A stretch of 64,000 bases of DNA from positions 1 to 64,000 of the forward strand of contig NZ_QRDV01000005.1 of NCBI RefSeq assembly GCF_003386165.1. Direction: 5' to 3'. Positions within the stretch are counted from its first letter, which is position 1, and each line of letters begins with the position of its first letter. Below the pieces are notes generated by a model. That model had not been told where the DNA came from. It worked only from the letters and a program-made list of their open reading frames with translations, and ran no database searches. This stretch comes from Winogradskyella eximia. GTDB taxonomy: Bacteria > Bacteroidota > Bacteroidia > Flavobacteriales > Flavobacteriaceae. Shown here one piece after another: positions 7,237-16,349 of the stretch. Both the position numbers and the translations under genes were made by a program.

Positions 7237-8019
7237 ATGATTGAACAAAATAACACGACTAAAGACTTAAAATTCTATTCACAAAAATCAATAGGACTAG
7301 CTACTTTTATTGGTGGTCCTTTGGCAGCCGGATATTTAATTAAAGAAAATTACAAAGCTTTAAATGAAAATGATAAAGGAAAAACCGCCTTAATCATTTC
7401 GATTCTAGCCACAGTAGCAATCTTTGGAACCCTTTTTCTTATTCCAGAAGCTATAATGGATAAAGTTCCTAACATGGTAATTCCAGCAGTTTACACAGGA
7501 ATTATCTACCTTATCGTAAATAAAATTCATGGCACAATACTCGATACACATGAAGCACATAATAATACATTTTACTCTGGTTGGAAAGCAGCAGGCATTG
7601 GTCTAATTTCACTAATTGTTTTAATGGCAATTATTGTTGCATCTATCTTTTTAGTTCCTGATGGAGCATATGATGCCTATGATGCTGAAATGGAGCAATT
7701 CACAATAAATGAAGAAGAATCATTAGTGTTTTACGAGCATTTTAGTACCGAAGACGACCTCACCCTTTTAAATGAAATTAATGATATAGCCATTCCTAAA
7801 TGGAAAGAAAATATAGCAATCATTAATAGAACTAATGACATTGAGGATTTACCTCTAGAACTCATAGAGCAGAATAAAAAACTACTTAAATATTCAGAAT
7901 TAAGACTAGAAGCCTTTGAGCTATTAAAAAAATTAATCACTTATGATTCTGAAAATTACAACGACGAGTTAGATAGAATTCACAACGAAATAGATGCTGT
8001 TATTGAATCGTTATATTAA
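7237..8019 (+). CDS. Membrane protein of unknown function
   Basis: The 260-residue protein starts KFYSQKSIGLATFIGGPLAAGYLIKENYKAL, then has hydrophobic segments near residues 49-70, 75-93 and 115-140. The last 110 residues are acidic and mostly helical (a possible coiled coil with many Glu, Leu and Asn). The first part is reminiscent of small Flavobacteriia membrane proteins without assigned role. No catalytic motif is seen. It is convergent with the hemolysin III gene, ending 11 bp from that gene's stop, and is separated from lplA by 91 bp. Confidence 0.7.
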   Translation: MIEQNNTTKDLKFYSQKSIGLATFIGGPLAAGYLIKENYKALNENDKGKTALIISILATVAIFGTLFLIPEAIMDKVPNMVIPAVYTGIIYLIVNKIHGTILDTHEAHNNTFYSGWKAAGIGLISLIVLMAIIVASIFLVPDGAYDAYDAEMEQFTINEEESLVFYEHFSTEDDLTLLNEINDIAIPKWKENIAIINRTNDIEDLPLELIEQNKKLLKYSELRLEAFELLKKLITYDSENYNDELDRIHNEIDAVIESLY

Positions 8020-8030
8020 CAAAAATGGTT

Positions 8031-8657
8031 TTAAATCACATGAAGATAAACCATAAAAAAGTGACATATAGCTCCACCTAGAACAAACAAATGCCAAATC
8101 ACATGATTATATGGTATTTTCTGAATGGCATAAAAAATAATACCAATAGTATAAAACAAGCCTCCTGCAAATAACCAAAGTATACCGTTTGGCCCAAGAG
8201 CATCAGAAACATTAGAAAAATCAAACACAATTAACCAACCCATTACCAAATACAAAAGGGTTGAAAACACCTCGAAGCGTCCAGTAAAAAACAATTTTAA
8301 TACAACGCCAAAAGCGGCAATTCCCCAAACGGTCCAAAATAAGGGCCAACCCAAACTTTCTGGAAGTAGAATTAACAACACAGGTGTATACGTGCCAGCA
8401 ATTAGTAGATAAATACTAACGTGATCTACAATTCTAAAATAGTGTTTGCGCTTCTCCCCTTCTACTGCATGGTAAAATGTTGAAGCTAAAAAAAGAATAA
8501 CAATAGAAAGTCCATAAACAATAACACTAAATAAACTCCAAGGAGTTAAGCTATCTGCTTTTACAATAAGTAAAACTAAAGCTGCGATTCCCATAAGTGC
8601 ACCAAAGCCATGTGTCCAAGCATTAAGTTGTTCTTCGAGTTTGGTTTGAATACGCAT
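8031..8657 (-). CDS. Hemolysin III / PAQR family membrane protein
   Basis: A seven-helix membrane protein of 208 residues, the usual size for the TrhA/YqfA branch. Signature elements are HGFGALMG near the start, the STFYHAVEG segment, HVSIYLLIAGTYTP in the middle and HLFVLGGAICHFF at the end. These carry the Ser and His residues thought to bind a metal ion. The family relates to adiponectin receptors; bacterial members influence membrane fluidity, while the haemolysin name is historical. It starts two bases after the stop of the DUF4294 gene, so the two are co-transcribed. Confidence 0.9.
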   Translation of the reverse strand: MRIQTKLEEQLNAWTHGFGALMGIAALVLLIVKADSLTPWSLFSVIVYGLSIVILFLASTFYHAVEGEKRKHYFRIVDHVSIYLLIAGTYTPVLLILLPESLGWPLFWTVWGIAAFGVVLKLFFTGRFEVFSTLLYLVMGWLIVFDFSNVSDALGPNGILWLFAGGLFYTIGIIFYAIQKIPYNHVIWHLFVLGGAICHFFMVYLHVI

Positions 8658-8659
8658 GG

Positions 8660-9349
8660 TTAATTTTTGGTATTTGGAGGTGTTTTTGGTTTAGACCATT
8701 TACTTACACAAGCGTAAAAATCGATTTCAAAAGCGGGTTCTTGTCGTTTTAATTGCTCGTTCTGAAAAGCACGTTGCAGAATATCTTCAATTAAATAATC
8801 TTCTTCCTCATCAATAGGACTAAATTCCTTTTTTAAAGAAATATCGAATAAACTCGCTGTACTATTAAACCAAAAGGCGCGCCAACCACTGCGTAACTCT
8901 TTAATTAGATCAAAAGTGGTTTTACCGGTTTGTCTGTGAATTAGTTTCACTAAAATCTGACCTTCGGTTTTAGTCAGTTTTTTAAGTTCTGCTGAAAATT
9001 CATCTTCAATATAATTCTGAATAATCTTAGCATAGCGCTTTTTATCGCGCTTACGTTCTAACTCATCTAATCGTTTTTGTAAGGCTTCTAAACGTTCTGC
9101 AGCCAACTTGGCATAAGGATATACTTTTAAGGTTTTTCGTCTTAAAATAATATATCTAATGCGTGCTGCTCTGTCTTCAAATTTTAAATTCGGTAAGACT
9201 AAAACTTCATTTAATTCCACTGAAGTTACAGGTATAGAATCTCCTTCTATATACATGTAGTGTACTTCTGTAGAATCTTGTTTTACAGGATCTTCTTGGG
9301 CACTTAGCACCACAGAAAAAAACAACGCTATGTAGGTAATGTACTTCAT
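8660..9349 (-). CDS. DUF4294 family exported protein
   Basis: The ATG at 9349 is preferred over one 18 bp upstream because it begins directly with a signal peptide, MKYITYIALFFSVVLSAQ. The mature part (about 210 residues) contains LPNLKFEDRAARIRYIILRR, an Arg/Lys-rich helical stretch (RLDELERKRDKKRYAKI) and TGKTTFDLIKELRSGWRAFW, all typical of DUF4294, a Bacteroidota family of unknown function. It is probably periplasmic. It leads a two-gene operon with the hemolysin III gene. Confidence 0.85.
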   Translation of the reverse strand: MKYITYIALFFSVVLSAQEDPVKQDSTEVHYMYIEGDSIPVTSVELNEVLVLPNLKFEDRAARIRYIILRRKTLKVYPYAKLAAERLEALQKRLDELERKRDKKRYAKIIQNYIEDEFSAELKKLTKTEGQILVKLIHRQTGKTTFDLIKELRSGWRAFWFNSTASLFDISLKKEFSPIDEEEDYLIEDILQRAFQNEQLKRQEPAFEIDFYACVSKWSKPKTPPNTKN

Positions 9350-9477
9350 GTATAATTCTAATGCCAAAATCGTTCCAAATGTTACAATCTTAACAATTTC
9401 AAAATTAATAATATTTAAAGTCTATAACCCTAAATTCTTATTAATATTATGAAACTTATTCAAAAAATTAGCAAATA

Positions 9478-9516
9478 AAAAGACCTTTCAAATTTAGTGT
9501 ATCTGAAAGGTCTTTT
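9478..9516 (-). terminator. Terminator of the ABC/M1 operon
   Basis: A perfect 13-bp stem has arms at 9478-9490 and 9504-9516 and a 13-base loop. Read leftward it is followed by a T-rich tail, as expected for an intrinsic terminator 24 bp beyond the stop of the leftward gene ending at 9540. Confidence 0.8.
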
Positions 9517-9539
9517 AAATTAAATACTAAAGCTTTTTT

Positions 9540-12500
9540 TTATAGTTTCTGACGGTTATCACCAGAATTTCTATCAATTAGCTTATTATACGGATCCACA
9601 CCAACTTCTGTAGGTTTCTCATCTACAATAATTGAAACTTTATTATCAATAGTTGTGATTTTATGTTTCTTTAAATACAAGGGCTTATCCTTCATTTTAC
9701 CATCAACCTCGTTTTCCGTAAAGACACCTACATCAATATAATCTTGAAGTGGTAACGATAAAATAGGTTTTGTTTTTCCTTCAGGTAGATATGAAATTGA
9801 ATCTCTTCCTGTTTCAGAAAATAATTGTTTTCCTTTTTCGTCGTTTCGGTATTTACTAACATCAAACTCAATATCTACTTTGTATTTACCATTGTCTAAT
9901 TCGGTAGATGTTGCTGTCTTAATTCTATTGTCATACACCGTAATGGTTTCAAACATATCTTTAATCACATACTGCAAACTATCTGGTGTAACCGCTTTAA
10001 TATGGTTCACCATATCTATTGACGTGGTGTAAGGTGGCTCTTGGAACTTCACTTTTTCTACATATGTTTTTAATGCTCCATTAAGCACATCTTCTCCAAT
10101 ATAATCACTAAGCGCATAAAACACTAAAGATCCTTTTTGGTAACGAATATAGCCTTGTCCGTCATTATACATTAATGGTTTTTCGCGTTTACGTTCAAAG
10201 GTTCTTCTCAATAAATAATCATCTAAAGATTTTTTCAAAAACTTACGCATTTGTGGTTTTCCTAATTCCTTTTCAAGAACTTTTAAAGCCACGTATTCTG
10301 ATAAACTTTCAGACAACATTGTGGCTCCTAAAACATCTGCTCCAATCACTTGGTGTGCCCACCATTGGTGTGCAACCTCATGCACAGTAATAGCATAAGT
10401 GTAATTTAAATCACCATCTTCACTATCTTCTACATCTGCAATAAAACCTGCATCACCAGAAAACGGAATGGTATTAGGAAATGATTGTGCAAATCCACCT
10501 TCAGGGAATTCAACTATGCGTAGTTGTTTGTGTTGGTATGGACTAAAATTCTCACTGTTATATTCAAGCGAAGCTTTCATACCATCCATCATACTTTCTA
10601 AATTGTACTCATGACCTTCGTGATAATAAATTTCGAGATTAACGTCTCTCCACTTATCCTTTTTTACTTTATAATCTGCAGAATTAAAAGCATAGAAATT
10701 CAAGATTTTACTATCCATTTTATAATGAAAATAGCGTCTTCCATCTTCTACCCAATCCTTTTGTAGATATCCTGGGGCAATAGCAATTTGATCTTCGCTA
10801 GTACTTACCGTAGCTTCAAAATCTATCCAATCACTATCTTTAGAAATATAAGTATTTCCTAAAGCTGTAGAGTCTGATGGATGAGGCTTTAACTTATTAG
10901 GTGGTAAATCATATTTCTCTCTTGTTTTATCATCAGTAAGCTCACCTCCATTATATCCTAAATTAGGAAACAGTTGCATGTTATTGATAAACGTTCCGTT
11001 TTTAATCACAGGTGAATTAGACACTAACAAGGTGTTAGGTTTATTTTTAACTGTGAACTTCAGAGTCATGGTATCACCTGGCATCATTGGCTGTTTCAAC
11101 CTATAAATATCAAAATTGTACAGTGTGTCTTCTGAAACCAGTGTGTTTTCGCGACTGAATTTGAACGTACTTGGATAATCATTATGATTTAAAAACACAC
11201 TATCTATAGCAGTTTCTGTTTTGTTAATCATTGTATATTCTCCAGAAGATTCAAAATTACGATCATCAATAAACAGATCCATATTTACGTTTACAGCAAC
11301 AATACGCGGCTGTGCGTAGTCTTCATATTTTTTGTACTTCTTCTCCCAATTCACGCTCATTTCTTCACGCTCTTTTGAAGAATAACGATCATTATTAATG
11401 TTTGTCGCATGATAAATGCTGTAACCCATTGTTAAAAAACCAGCTAAAAGCGCAACAAAGGCAATCGCAATTGGTGTTTTAAAACGCTCTTTTGCAATTT
11501 TTAAACGCTCTTTAAATGAATGTGGTAAACCACGAACCCAGAATAAAGCAGCGATTAGCATTAGAACTAAACCTCCAAGTACCCAATAGAATTTATAGGT
11601 TAAATATCTAGTTAACGAATCTCCGTAACCATTCATGTCATTATATCCAAATCCTGGTCCTTCATTATATTTAAAGATAGGTTGCTCAACTCCTGCCAAG
11701 CTTAAAAACGGAATAGCTATAGAAATCACTAAGAGGACAAACAACCCTAAATATGGATTTCTAATAAGCGTTTGAACCATTAAAGCCAAGAATGCCCAAA
11801 TGACATAATTAATTAACTTTAATCCAAATAACTCTTTGATATAAAGTCCTATTTCAATATCGAAATACCCTTTATAAAGTTGAAATAAAATACCTGCAAT
11901 CATTATTACCGTAAGCAATAGTAATTGCATTTTAACAATGGCAATAAACTTAGATAGAAACAACGACCAATTTGGTATTGGAGTTACATCTTCTAGTCCA
12001 TTCATATTTGCTATCTTACTTCGGTTAACTAACATACCTGCATATAAAAATGTACAGATATTAATTGCAAATACAAAGGCGCTTCCTCCACGTAGCATCA
12101 GCCAAGTACGAGGATATGATGCTGTTCCGGTTGGATTTCCAAAATCAGATAAGGCAATTAAAACCACGATTAATCCAACTAAAACAATACTAATAAACGG
12201 CCAACTTTTAACGATATATTTAAATTCTACATTCGAAATTTTCCATGTCGCTTTCAAATTCTGAACAAAAGAATAATCATTAGTAACCTTTGGCAAATTG
12301 ATTTTAGTGATACCACCAAAATTTCGTTTAGTAGAACGTTCTCCTTTTGGTTTTTTAAAGAATGAAATAGTCATGGCATTCTGACTAAACGTAAAAAACT
12401 TATAAACCAAACCAAACACCAAACTTGCTACACCCAACCATATTAACCGGTTATAAAGAATCACTTCTTTAATAGGTATATGTAATTCGTTTTGTTCGTA

Positions 12501-13187
12501 AGCCGTCCAATAACGTGTGTAATAATCTGAGGCAGAAGCCCCAAAAGGATCTAATAATGCTGCTAAATAGCGACTATCTGGATCAGACAATAAACTTTCA
12601 GTAACACCTTGAACAAATAATAATAAAATAACCGTTATAAAGCCTGCAGCAATATTCCTTGTAAAGGTGACTACTGCAAATACAATAGCTCCAAATAATA
12701 GAATATTAGGTAATATAAAAAGCCAATACGCATTGAAATACGATTTAATATCAAATGCAATAATTAAATCAGAATTGGTGCCAGGCAATCTAAAACCAAT
12801 AAACATACCAACTCCAATGGTCATTACAATTAGTGTTACAATAACAATAGCACTAAAAAATTTAGCGAATAAATAATTGGCTTTTGTAAACGGGTAAGAA
12901 TATAAAATGGAATGCATTTCACTTTTAAAATCCCTATTTATGGAAGCTCCAATAATAGATGGAAATAGAAAGAAAATTAATATGGCTAATCCGTTAAATA
13001 AATTGTTTACTCCAATTGGAGAATTTACAATTCGGGCAGAACTTGTTGTGGCTGTAATGCTATCAAATATTCCTGCTGTTGTTGCAGCCATAAGCAGTGC
13101 CAACATAAAGAAAATAGCCATATAAATATAAGTCGCTGGTCGTTTTAACCAGTACTTTAATTCGTAAGTAAATATTGTAGAAAACAT
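9540..13187 (-). CDS. ABC transporter permease fused to M1 family aminopeptidase
   Basis: The protein has 1215 residues. Roughly the first 570 hold about a dozen membrane helices in two permease-like halves (ABC-2 type, starting FTYELKYWLKRPATYIYM). The rest is extracytoplasmic and contains the M1 zinc motif HEVAHQWWAH near residue 935 followed by ESLSEY, supplying the third zinc ligand. Such permease-peptidase fusions are known in Bacteroidota. It likely exports or acts on peptides or surface proteins, but the substrate is unknown. It sits 27 bp downstream of its ATPase gene and is followed by a strong terminator. GAMEN-type motif placement was not resolved. Confidence 0.9.
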   Translation of the reverse strand: MFSTIFTYELKYWLKRPATYIYMAIFFMLALLMAATTAGIFDSITATTSSARIVNSPIGVNNLFNGLAILIFFLFPSIIGASINRDFKSEMHSILYSYPFTKANYLFAKFFSAIVIVTLIVMTIGVGMFIGFRLPGTNSDLIIAFDIKSYFNAYWLFILPNILLFGAIVFAVVTFTRNIAAGFITVILLLFVQGVTESLLSDPDSRYLAALLDPFGASASDYYTRYWTAYEQNELHIPIKEVILYNRLIWLGVASLVFGLVYKFFTFSQNAMTISFFKKPKGERSTKRNFGGITKINLPKVTNDYSFVQNLKATWKISNVEFKYIVKSWPFISIVLVGLIVVLIALSDFGNPTGTASYPRTWLMLRGGSAFVFAINICTFLYAGMLVNRSKIANMNGLEDVTPIPNWSLFLSKFIAIVKMQLLLLTVIMIAGILFQLYKGYFDIEIGLYIKELFGLKLINYVIWAFLALMVQTLIRNPYLGLFVLLVISIAIPFLSLAGVEQPIFKYNEGPGFGYNDMNGYGDSLTRYLTYKFYWVLGGLVLMLIAALFWVRGLPHSFKERLKIAKERFKTPIAIAFVALLAGFLTMGYSIYHATNINNDRYSSKEREEMSVNWEKKYKKYEDYAQPRIVAVNVNMDLFIDDRNFESSGEYTMINKTETAIDSVFLNHNDYPSTFKFSRENTLVSEDTLYNFDIYRLKQPMMPGDTMTLKFTVKNKPNTLLVSNSPVIKNGTFINNMQLFPNLGYNGGELTDDKTREKYDLPPNKLKPHPSDSTALGNTYISKDSDWIDFEATVSTSEDQIAIAPGYLQKDWVEDGRRYFHYKMDSKILNFYAFNSADYKVKKDKWRDVNLEIYYHEGHEYNLESMMDGMKASLEYNSENFSPYQHKQLRIVEFPEGGFAQSFPNTIPFSGDAGFIADVEDSEDGDLNYTYAITVHEVAHQWWAHQVIGADVLGATMLSESLSEYVALKVLEKELGKPQMRKFLKKSLDDYLLRRTFERKREKPLMYNDGQGYIRYQKGSLVFYALSDYIGEDVLNGALKTYVEKVKFQEPPYTTSIDMVNHIKAVTPDSLQYVIKDMFETITVYDNRIKTATSTELDNGKYKVDIEFDVSKYRNDEKGKQLFSETGRDSISYLPEGKTKPILSLPLQDYIDVGVFTENEVDGKMKDKPLYLKKHKITTIDNKVSIIVDEKPTEVGVDPYNKLIDRNSGDNRQKL

Positions 13188-13214
13188 AGATGTACTTTTT
13201 TAATATTAAAAAAA

Positions 13215-14105
13215 TTAAACTGCACTTACAGGTTCGTCTTGTTTTAGTGCTATAAAGTACACATCGTCGAGTTGTGGTTCTACGGACTTAAAGTCTTCAC
13301 TTGGTTGAACATCATTAAATACTCTAATATTTAATGAGTTATCTTCGTTATAATTAGAAGACAATAAATTGTATTGTGCTTCGTGTGCTTCTAAATCGTC
13401 TCGGTCAATAATTTTAGTCCAAATACGACCTTGTAATTCTATTCTAGCTTGCGATGGTGTTGCTTGCTTTAAAATACGGCCACCATTTAAAATCGCCATA
13501 TCGTTACAAAGTTCCTTTACATCTTCAACAATATGTGTCGAAAATATAACAGTACAATTGTTACCTACTTCACGCAATACATTAAGGAAACGATGGCGTT
13601 CTGCCGGATCTAATCCTGCTGTTGGCTCATCTACGATAATTAATTTAGGGTTGTTTAATAACAACTGAGCGATACCAAAACGTTGTTTCATACCTCCAGA
13701 ATAACCAGCCACATGCTTTTTACGCACATCATATAAATTGGTAATATCTAAAACTTCTTTTACAATAACTTGTCGGTCTGTCTTAGAACTGATGCCCTTT
13801 AAGGTTGCAAAATAATCTAATAATGCTTCTGCAGACATTTTTGGATAGACACCAAATGATTGTGGTAAATAACCTAACACTTTTCTCAAAGCCATTTTAT
13901 CTTCTAAAACATTGATATCACCAAACATTATAGCCCCAGAATCTGGACTTTGCAACGTCGCAATAGTTCGCATTAACGACGATTTCCCTGCACCATTTGG
14001 TCCTAAGAGTCCAAACATTCCTGTTCCGATTTCAAGGTTAAGATTATCAATGGCTTTAACACCATTTTTATATGTTTTTGTAAGGTTGGTTATAACTAGT
14101 TTCAT
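13215..14105 (-). CDS. ABC transporter ATP-binding protein (partner of the permease-M1 protein)
   Basis: The nucleotide-binding subunit has 296 residues. Walker A GPNGAGKS is at 35-42, the Q-loop region is YLPQSFGVYP, the signature is YSGGMKQR near 140, Walker B is LIIVDEPTAGLDP and the switch is STHIVEDV. It is of the ABC-2 export (CcmA-like) type. The C-terminal 80 residues are an extension past the core domain and may contact the permease. It is the first gene of the operon with the permease-M1 gene; a palindrome at 14152-14169 lies upstream. Confidence 0.92.
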   Translation of the reverse strand: MKLVITNLTKTYKNGVKAIDNLNLEIGTGMFGLLGPNGAGKSSLMRTIATLQSPDSGAIMFGDINVLEDKMALRKVLGYLPQSFGVYPKMSAEALLDYFATLKGISSKTDRQVIVKEVLDITNLYDVRKKHVAGYSGGMKQRFGIAQLLLNNPKLIIVDEPTAGLDPAERHRFLNVLREVGNNCTVIFSTHIVEDVKELCNDMAILNGGRILKQATPSQARIELQGRIWTKIIDRDDLEAHEAQYNLLSSNYNEDNSLNIRVFNDVQPSEDFKSVEPQLDDVYFIALKQDEPVSAV

Positions 14106-14151
14106 GAGTTTATATTTATTTATTTTTTATGGTCACATGGAACATCCTAAT

Positions 14152-14169
14152 TAATCATTTGATTGATTA
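14152..14169. promoter_or_regulatory. Palindrome upstream of the ABC operon (possible operator)
   Basis: Half-sites TAATCA (14152-14157) and TGATTA (14164-14169) are exact complements separated by six bases, 47 bp upstream of the ABC ATPase start. The spacing suits a dimeric regulator, but AT-rich DNA makes chance palindromes common. Confidence 0.25.
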
Positions 14170-14326
14170 TCATTTTATTTGGATGGATGTTTCATTGAAT
14201 TGAATTTAAGTTTAAGATTATTGATGTATAAGTGTAAAAATAGATGAATTTGTTACAAATAATTTTCAAAAGATATTAAAAGCTTAGGAAATCCTTTTAT
14301 TTTTACAGAAACTCAAAACAATTATT

Positions 14327-15415
14327 ATGGCTTCTAAAAGCATACTCAATAAAAAATCACTCGATTTCCTCGAAAAATATTTAAATAACGCTTCTCCTAC
14401 TGGTTATGAATGGGAAGGCCAAAAAATCTGGATGGATTACCTAAAACCATATGTAGATGAATTTATTACAGATACTTACGGTTCTGCGGTTGCAGTAATT
14501 AATCCTAAGGCTAAATACAAAGTGGTTATTGAAGGACATGCTGATGAAATTTCATGGTATGTTAACTACATTTCTGATAACGGTTTAATTTATGTCATTA
14601 GAAATGGTGGAAGTGATCACCAAATTGCTCCAAGTAAAATTGTAAATATCCATACTAAAAACGGCATCGTTAAAGGTGTATTTGGTTGGCCAGCAATTCA
14701 TACTAGAAGTAAAGCCAAAGAACAAGCACCTAAACCAGACAATATTTGTATTGATATAGGAGCAAAAGATAAAGAAGAAGTAGGAAAAATGGGTGTTCAT
14801 GTTGGATGTGTAATCACGTATCCAGATGAATTTCATATTCTGAATAAAGACAAATTTGTTTGTCGTGCATTAGATAATAGAATGGGTGGTTTTATGATTG
14901 CCGAAGTAGCTCGTTTATTGAAAGAAAACAAGAAAACATTACCATTCGGACTTTATATTACCAATTCCGTTCAAGAAGAAATTGGCTTACGTGGTGCCGA
15001 AATGATTACACAAACCATTAAACCAAATGTGGCTATTGTTACTGACGTTACACACGATACCACTACGCCAATGATTGAGCAGAAAACACAAGGTTATGCT
15101 GAAATCGGAAAAGGTCCAGTGATCGCTTACGCTCCTGCTGTACAACAAAAATTAAGAGATTTAATTACAGAAACTGCTGAAGCAAAGAAAATACCTTTTC
15201 AACGTGCTGCATTATCTAGAGCCACAGGAACAGACACTGATGCTTTTGCTTACAGTAATGGTGGTGTCGCTTCTGCCCTAATTTCATTACCACTACGTTA
15301 TATGCACACTACAGTAGAAATGGTACATAGAGATGATGTAGAAAATGTGATTAAGTTAATTTATGAAACATTACTTAAAATAGAAGACGGAGAAACGTTT
15401 AGCTACTTTAAATAA
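14327..15415 (+). CDS. M42 family metallopeptidase
   Basis: A cytoplasmic, probably oligomeric aminopeptidase of 362 residues, the typical M42 (PepA/FrvX/TET) length. Metal and catalytic residues are visible: EGHADEI with His71 and Asp73, ALDNRMGG with Asp183, SVQEEIG with Glu217-Glu218 and TDVTHDT downstream. The PDZ-like insert lies between the first His and the second Asp. It would trim peptides to amino acids. No close operon partner precedes it; the Nudix gene follows after a hairpin. Confidence 0.9.
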   Translation: MASKSILNKKSLDFLEKYLNNASPTGYEWEGQKIWMDYLKPYVDEFITDTYGSAVAVINPKAKYKVVIEGHADEISWYVNYISDNGLIYVIRNGGSDHQIAPSKIVNIHTKNGIVKGVFGWPAIHTRSKAKEQAPKPDNICIDIGAKDKEEVGKMGVHVGCVITYPDEFHILNKDKFVCRALDNRMGGFMIAEVARLLKENKKTLPFGLYITNSVQEEIGLRGAEMITQTIKPNVAIVTDVTHDTTTPMIEQKTQGYAEIGKGPVIAYAPAVQQKLRDLITETAEAKKIPFQRAALSRATGTDTDAFAYSNGGVASALISLPLRYMHTTVEMVHRDDVENVIKLIYETLLKIEDGETFSYFK

Positions 15416-15425
15416 ACTTATTCTA

Positions 15426-15458
15426 AGACCTGTCAGATTATTAAAACCTGACAGGTCT
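15426..15458 (+). terminator. Hairpin between the M42 and Nudix genes
   Basis: A perfect 11-bp stem has arms AGACCTGTCAG at 15426-15436 and CTGACAGGTCT at 15448-15458. There is no strong T tail, so it may be a weak terminator, an RNA stabiliser or a small dispersed hairpin. It ends only eight bases before the Nudix ATG, where it could also hinder ribosome access. Confidence 0.5.
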
Positions 15459-15466
15459 ATTAATAT

Positions 15467-16027
15467 ATGGACGAATACCTTGATATAGTAGATGAGAAAT
15501 GTCGACCTACTGGTGAAACAGCTTTAAAATCTGAAGCACATGCTAAAGGTTTATACCACAACACCATTCATTTATGGTTATACACGTCTAAAGGTGAAAT
15601 CCTTTTACAACAACGTTCTCACAAAAAAATCATTTTCCCTTTATTATGGGATGTTTCTGTTGCAGGTCACATTGATGCTGGTGAAACTTTTATTGAAGCC
15701 GTTAAACGTGAAACTGAAGAAGAAATCGGTTTAAAATTAGTACCAGAAAATCTTCAAAAAATTGGAACTTTTCTTCATGAAACAAGTTATGCTGAAGGCA
15801 AGATTCAAGACAATGAATTTCATCAGGTGTATATCGCAGAATTGACAGTGCCGTTAAACACTTTAGTGAAACAAGAATCAGAAGTTGAAGCGCTAAAATT
15901 AGTCACGCTTGAAAATTTTGAGGATTTATTAAAACATAGCAAAACCAACATGCATTTTGTGGCTAGTAATTATGACTATTATCTTAAAGTACATAAAGCC
16001 ATACAAAACAAATTACTGAAGCTTTAG
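15467..16027 (+). CDS. Nudix hydrolase
   Basis: The protein has 186 residues. The Nudix box GX5EX7REUXEEXGU is complete at residues 67-89, with metal-binding Glu82, Glu85 and Glu86. The N-terminal part (MDEYLDIVDEKCRPTGET) and the LLQQRSHKKIIFPLLWDVS segment resemble the Idi/YfcD-like branch. That branch hydrolyses nucleoside diphosphate derivatives; members share the isopentenyl isomerase fold without being proven isomerases. The exact substrate cannot be read from sequence. Its start lies directly behind a hairpin and it has a strong terminator. Confidence 0.88.
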   Translation: MDEYLDIVDEKCRPTGETALKSEAHAKGLYHNTIHLWLYTSKGEILLQQRSHKKIIFPLLWDVSVAGHIDAGETFIEAVKRETEEEIGLKLVPENLQKIGTFLHETSYAEGKIQDNEFHQVYIAELTVPLNTLVKQESEVEALKLVTLENFEDLLKHSKTNMHFVASNYDYYLKVHKAIQNKLLKL

Positions 16028-16047
16028 TAATTTATGCTTCTTACTAA

Positions 16048-16082
16048 ATAAAAGCCCCAACCTATTCGGTTGAGGCTTTTTT
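16048..16082 (+). terminator. Intrinsic terminator after the Nudix gene
   Basis: AAAAGCC-C-CAACC, loop TATTC, GGTTG-A-GGCTTTTTT forms an 11-12 bp stem with one mismatch and ends in a run of six T, 20 bp after the stop. Confidence 0.85.
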
Positions 16083-16349
16083 CAGCAAGTTACGGCTGAA
16101 ACCATCAATCAGTGTTTGATTAATAAATAGCGATCCCTATATCCTATTTTGTGGCTTCAAAGCGTAAATATTAAATAAACCTAGTTTTAAAATTTTCCTA
16201 AGAAAACCTCCCTAACTATTAGCTTTATCAAAAGTAAGTCTGAAATGGTCAAAATGTGTCTACTTCATTATTATAATAGGATGCCATGATAAATTATAAA
16301 AATTGATAAAAAGCAGTTGAATTTAAACAGACAATAAATGATTATGAAT
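16083..16349. other. Non-coding gap between convergent Nudix and WYL genes
   Basis: About 270 bp without a supported gene, RNA or clear repeat. A weak AATCA/TGATT inverted repeat near 16109-16123 is short enough to be chance. Confidence 0.5.
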
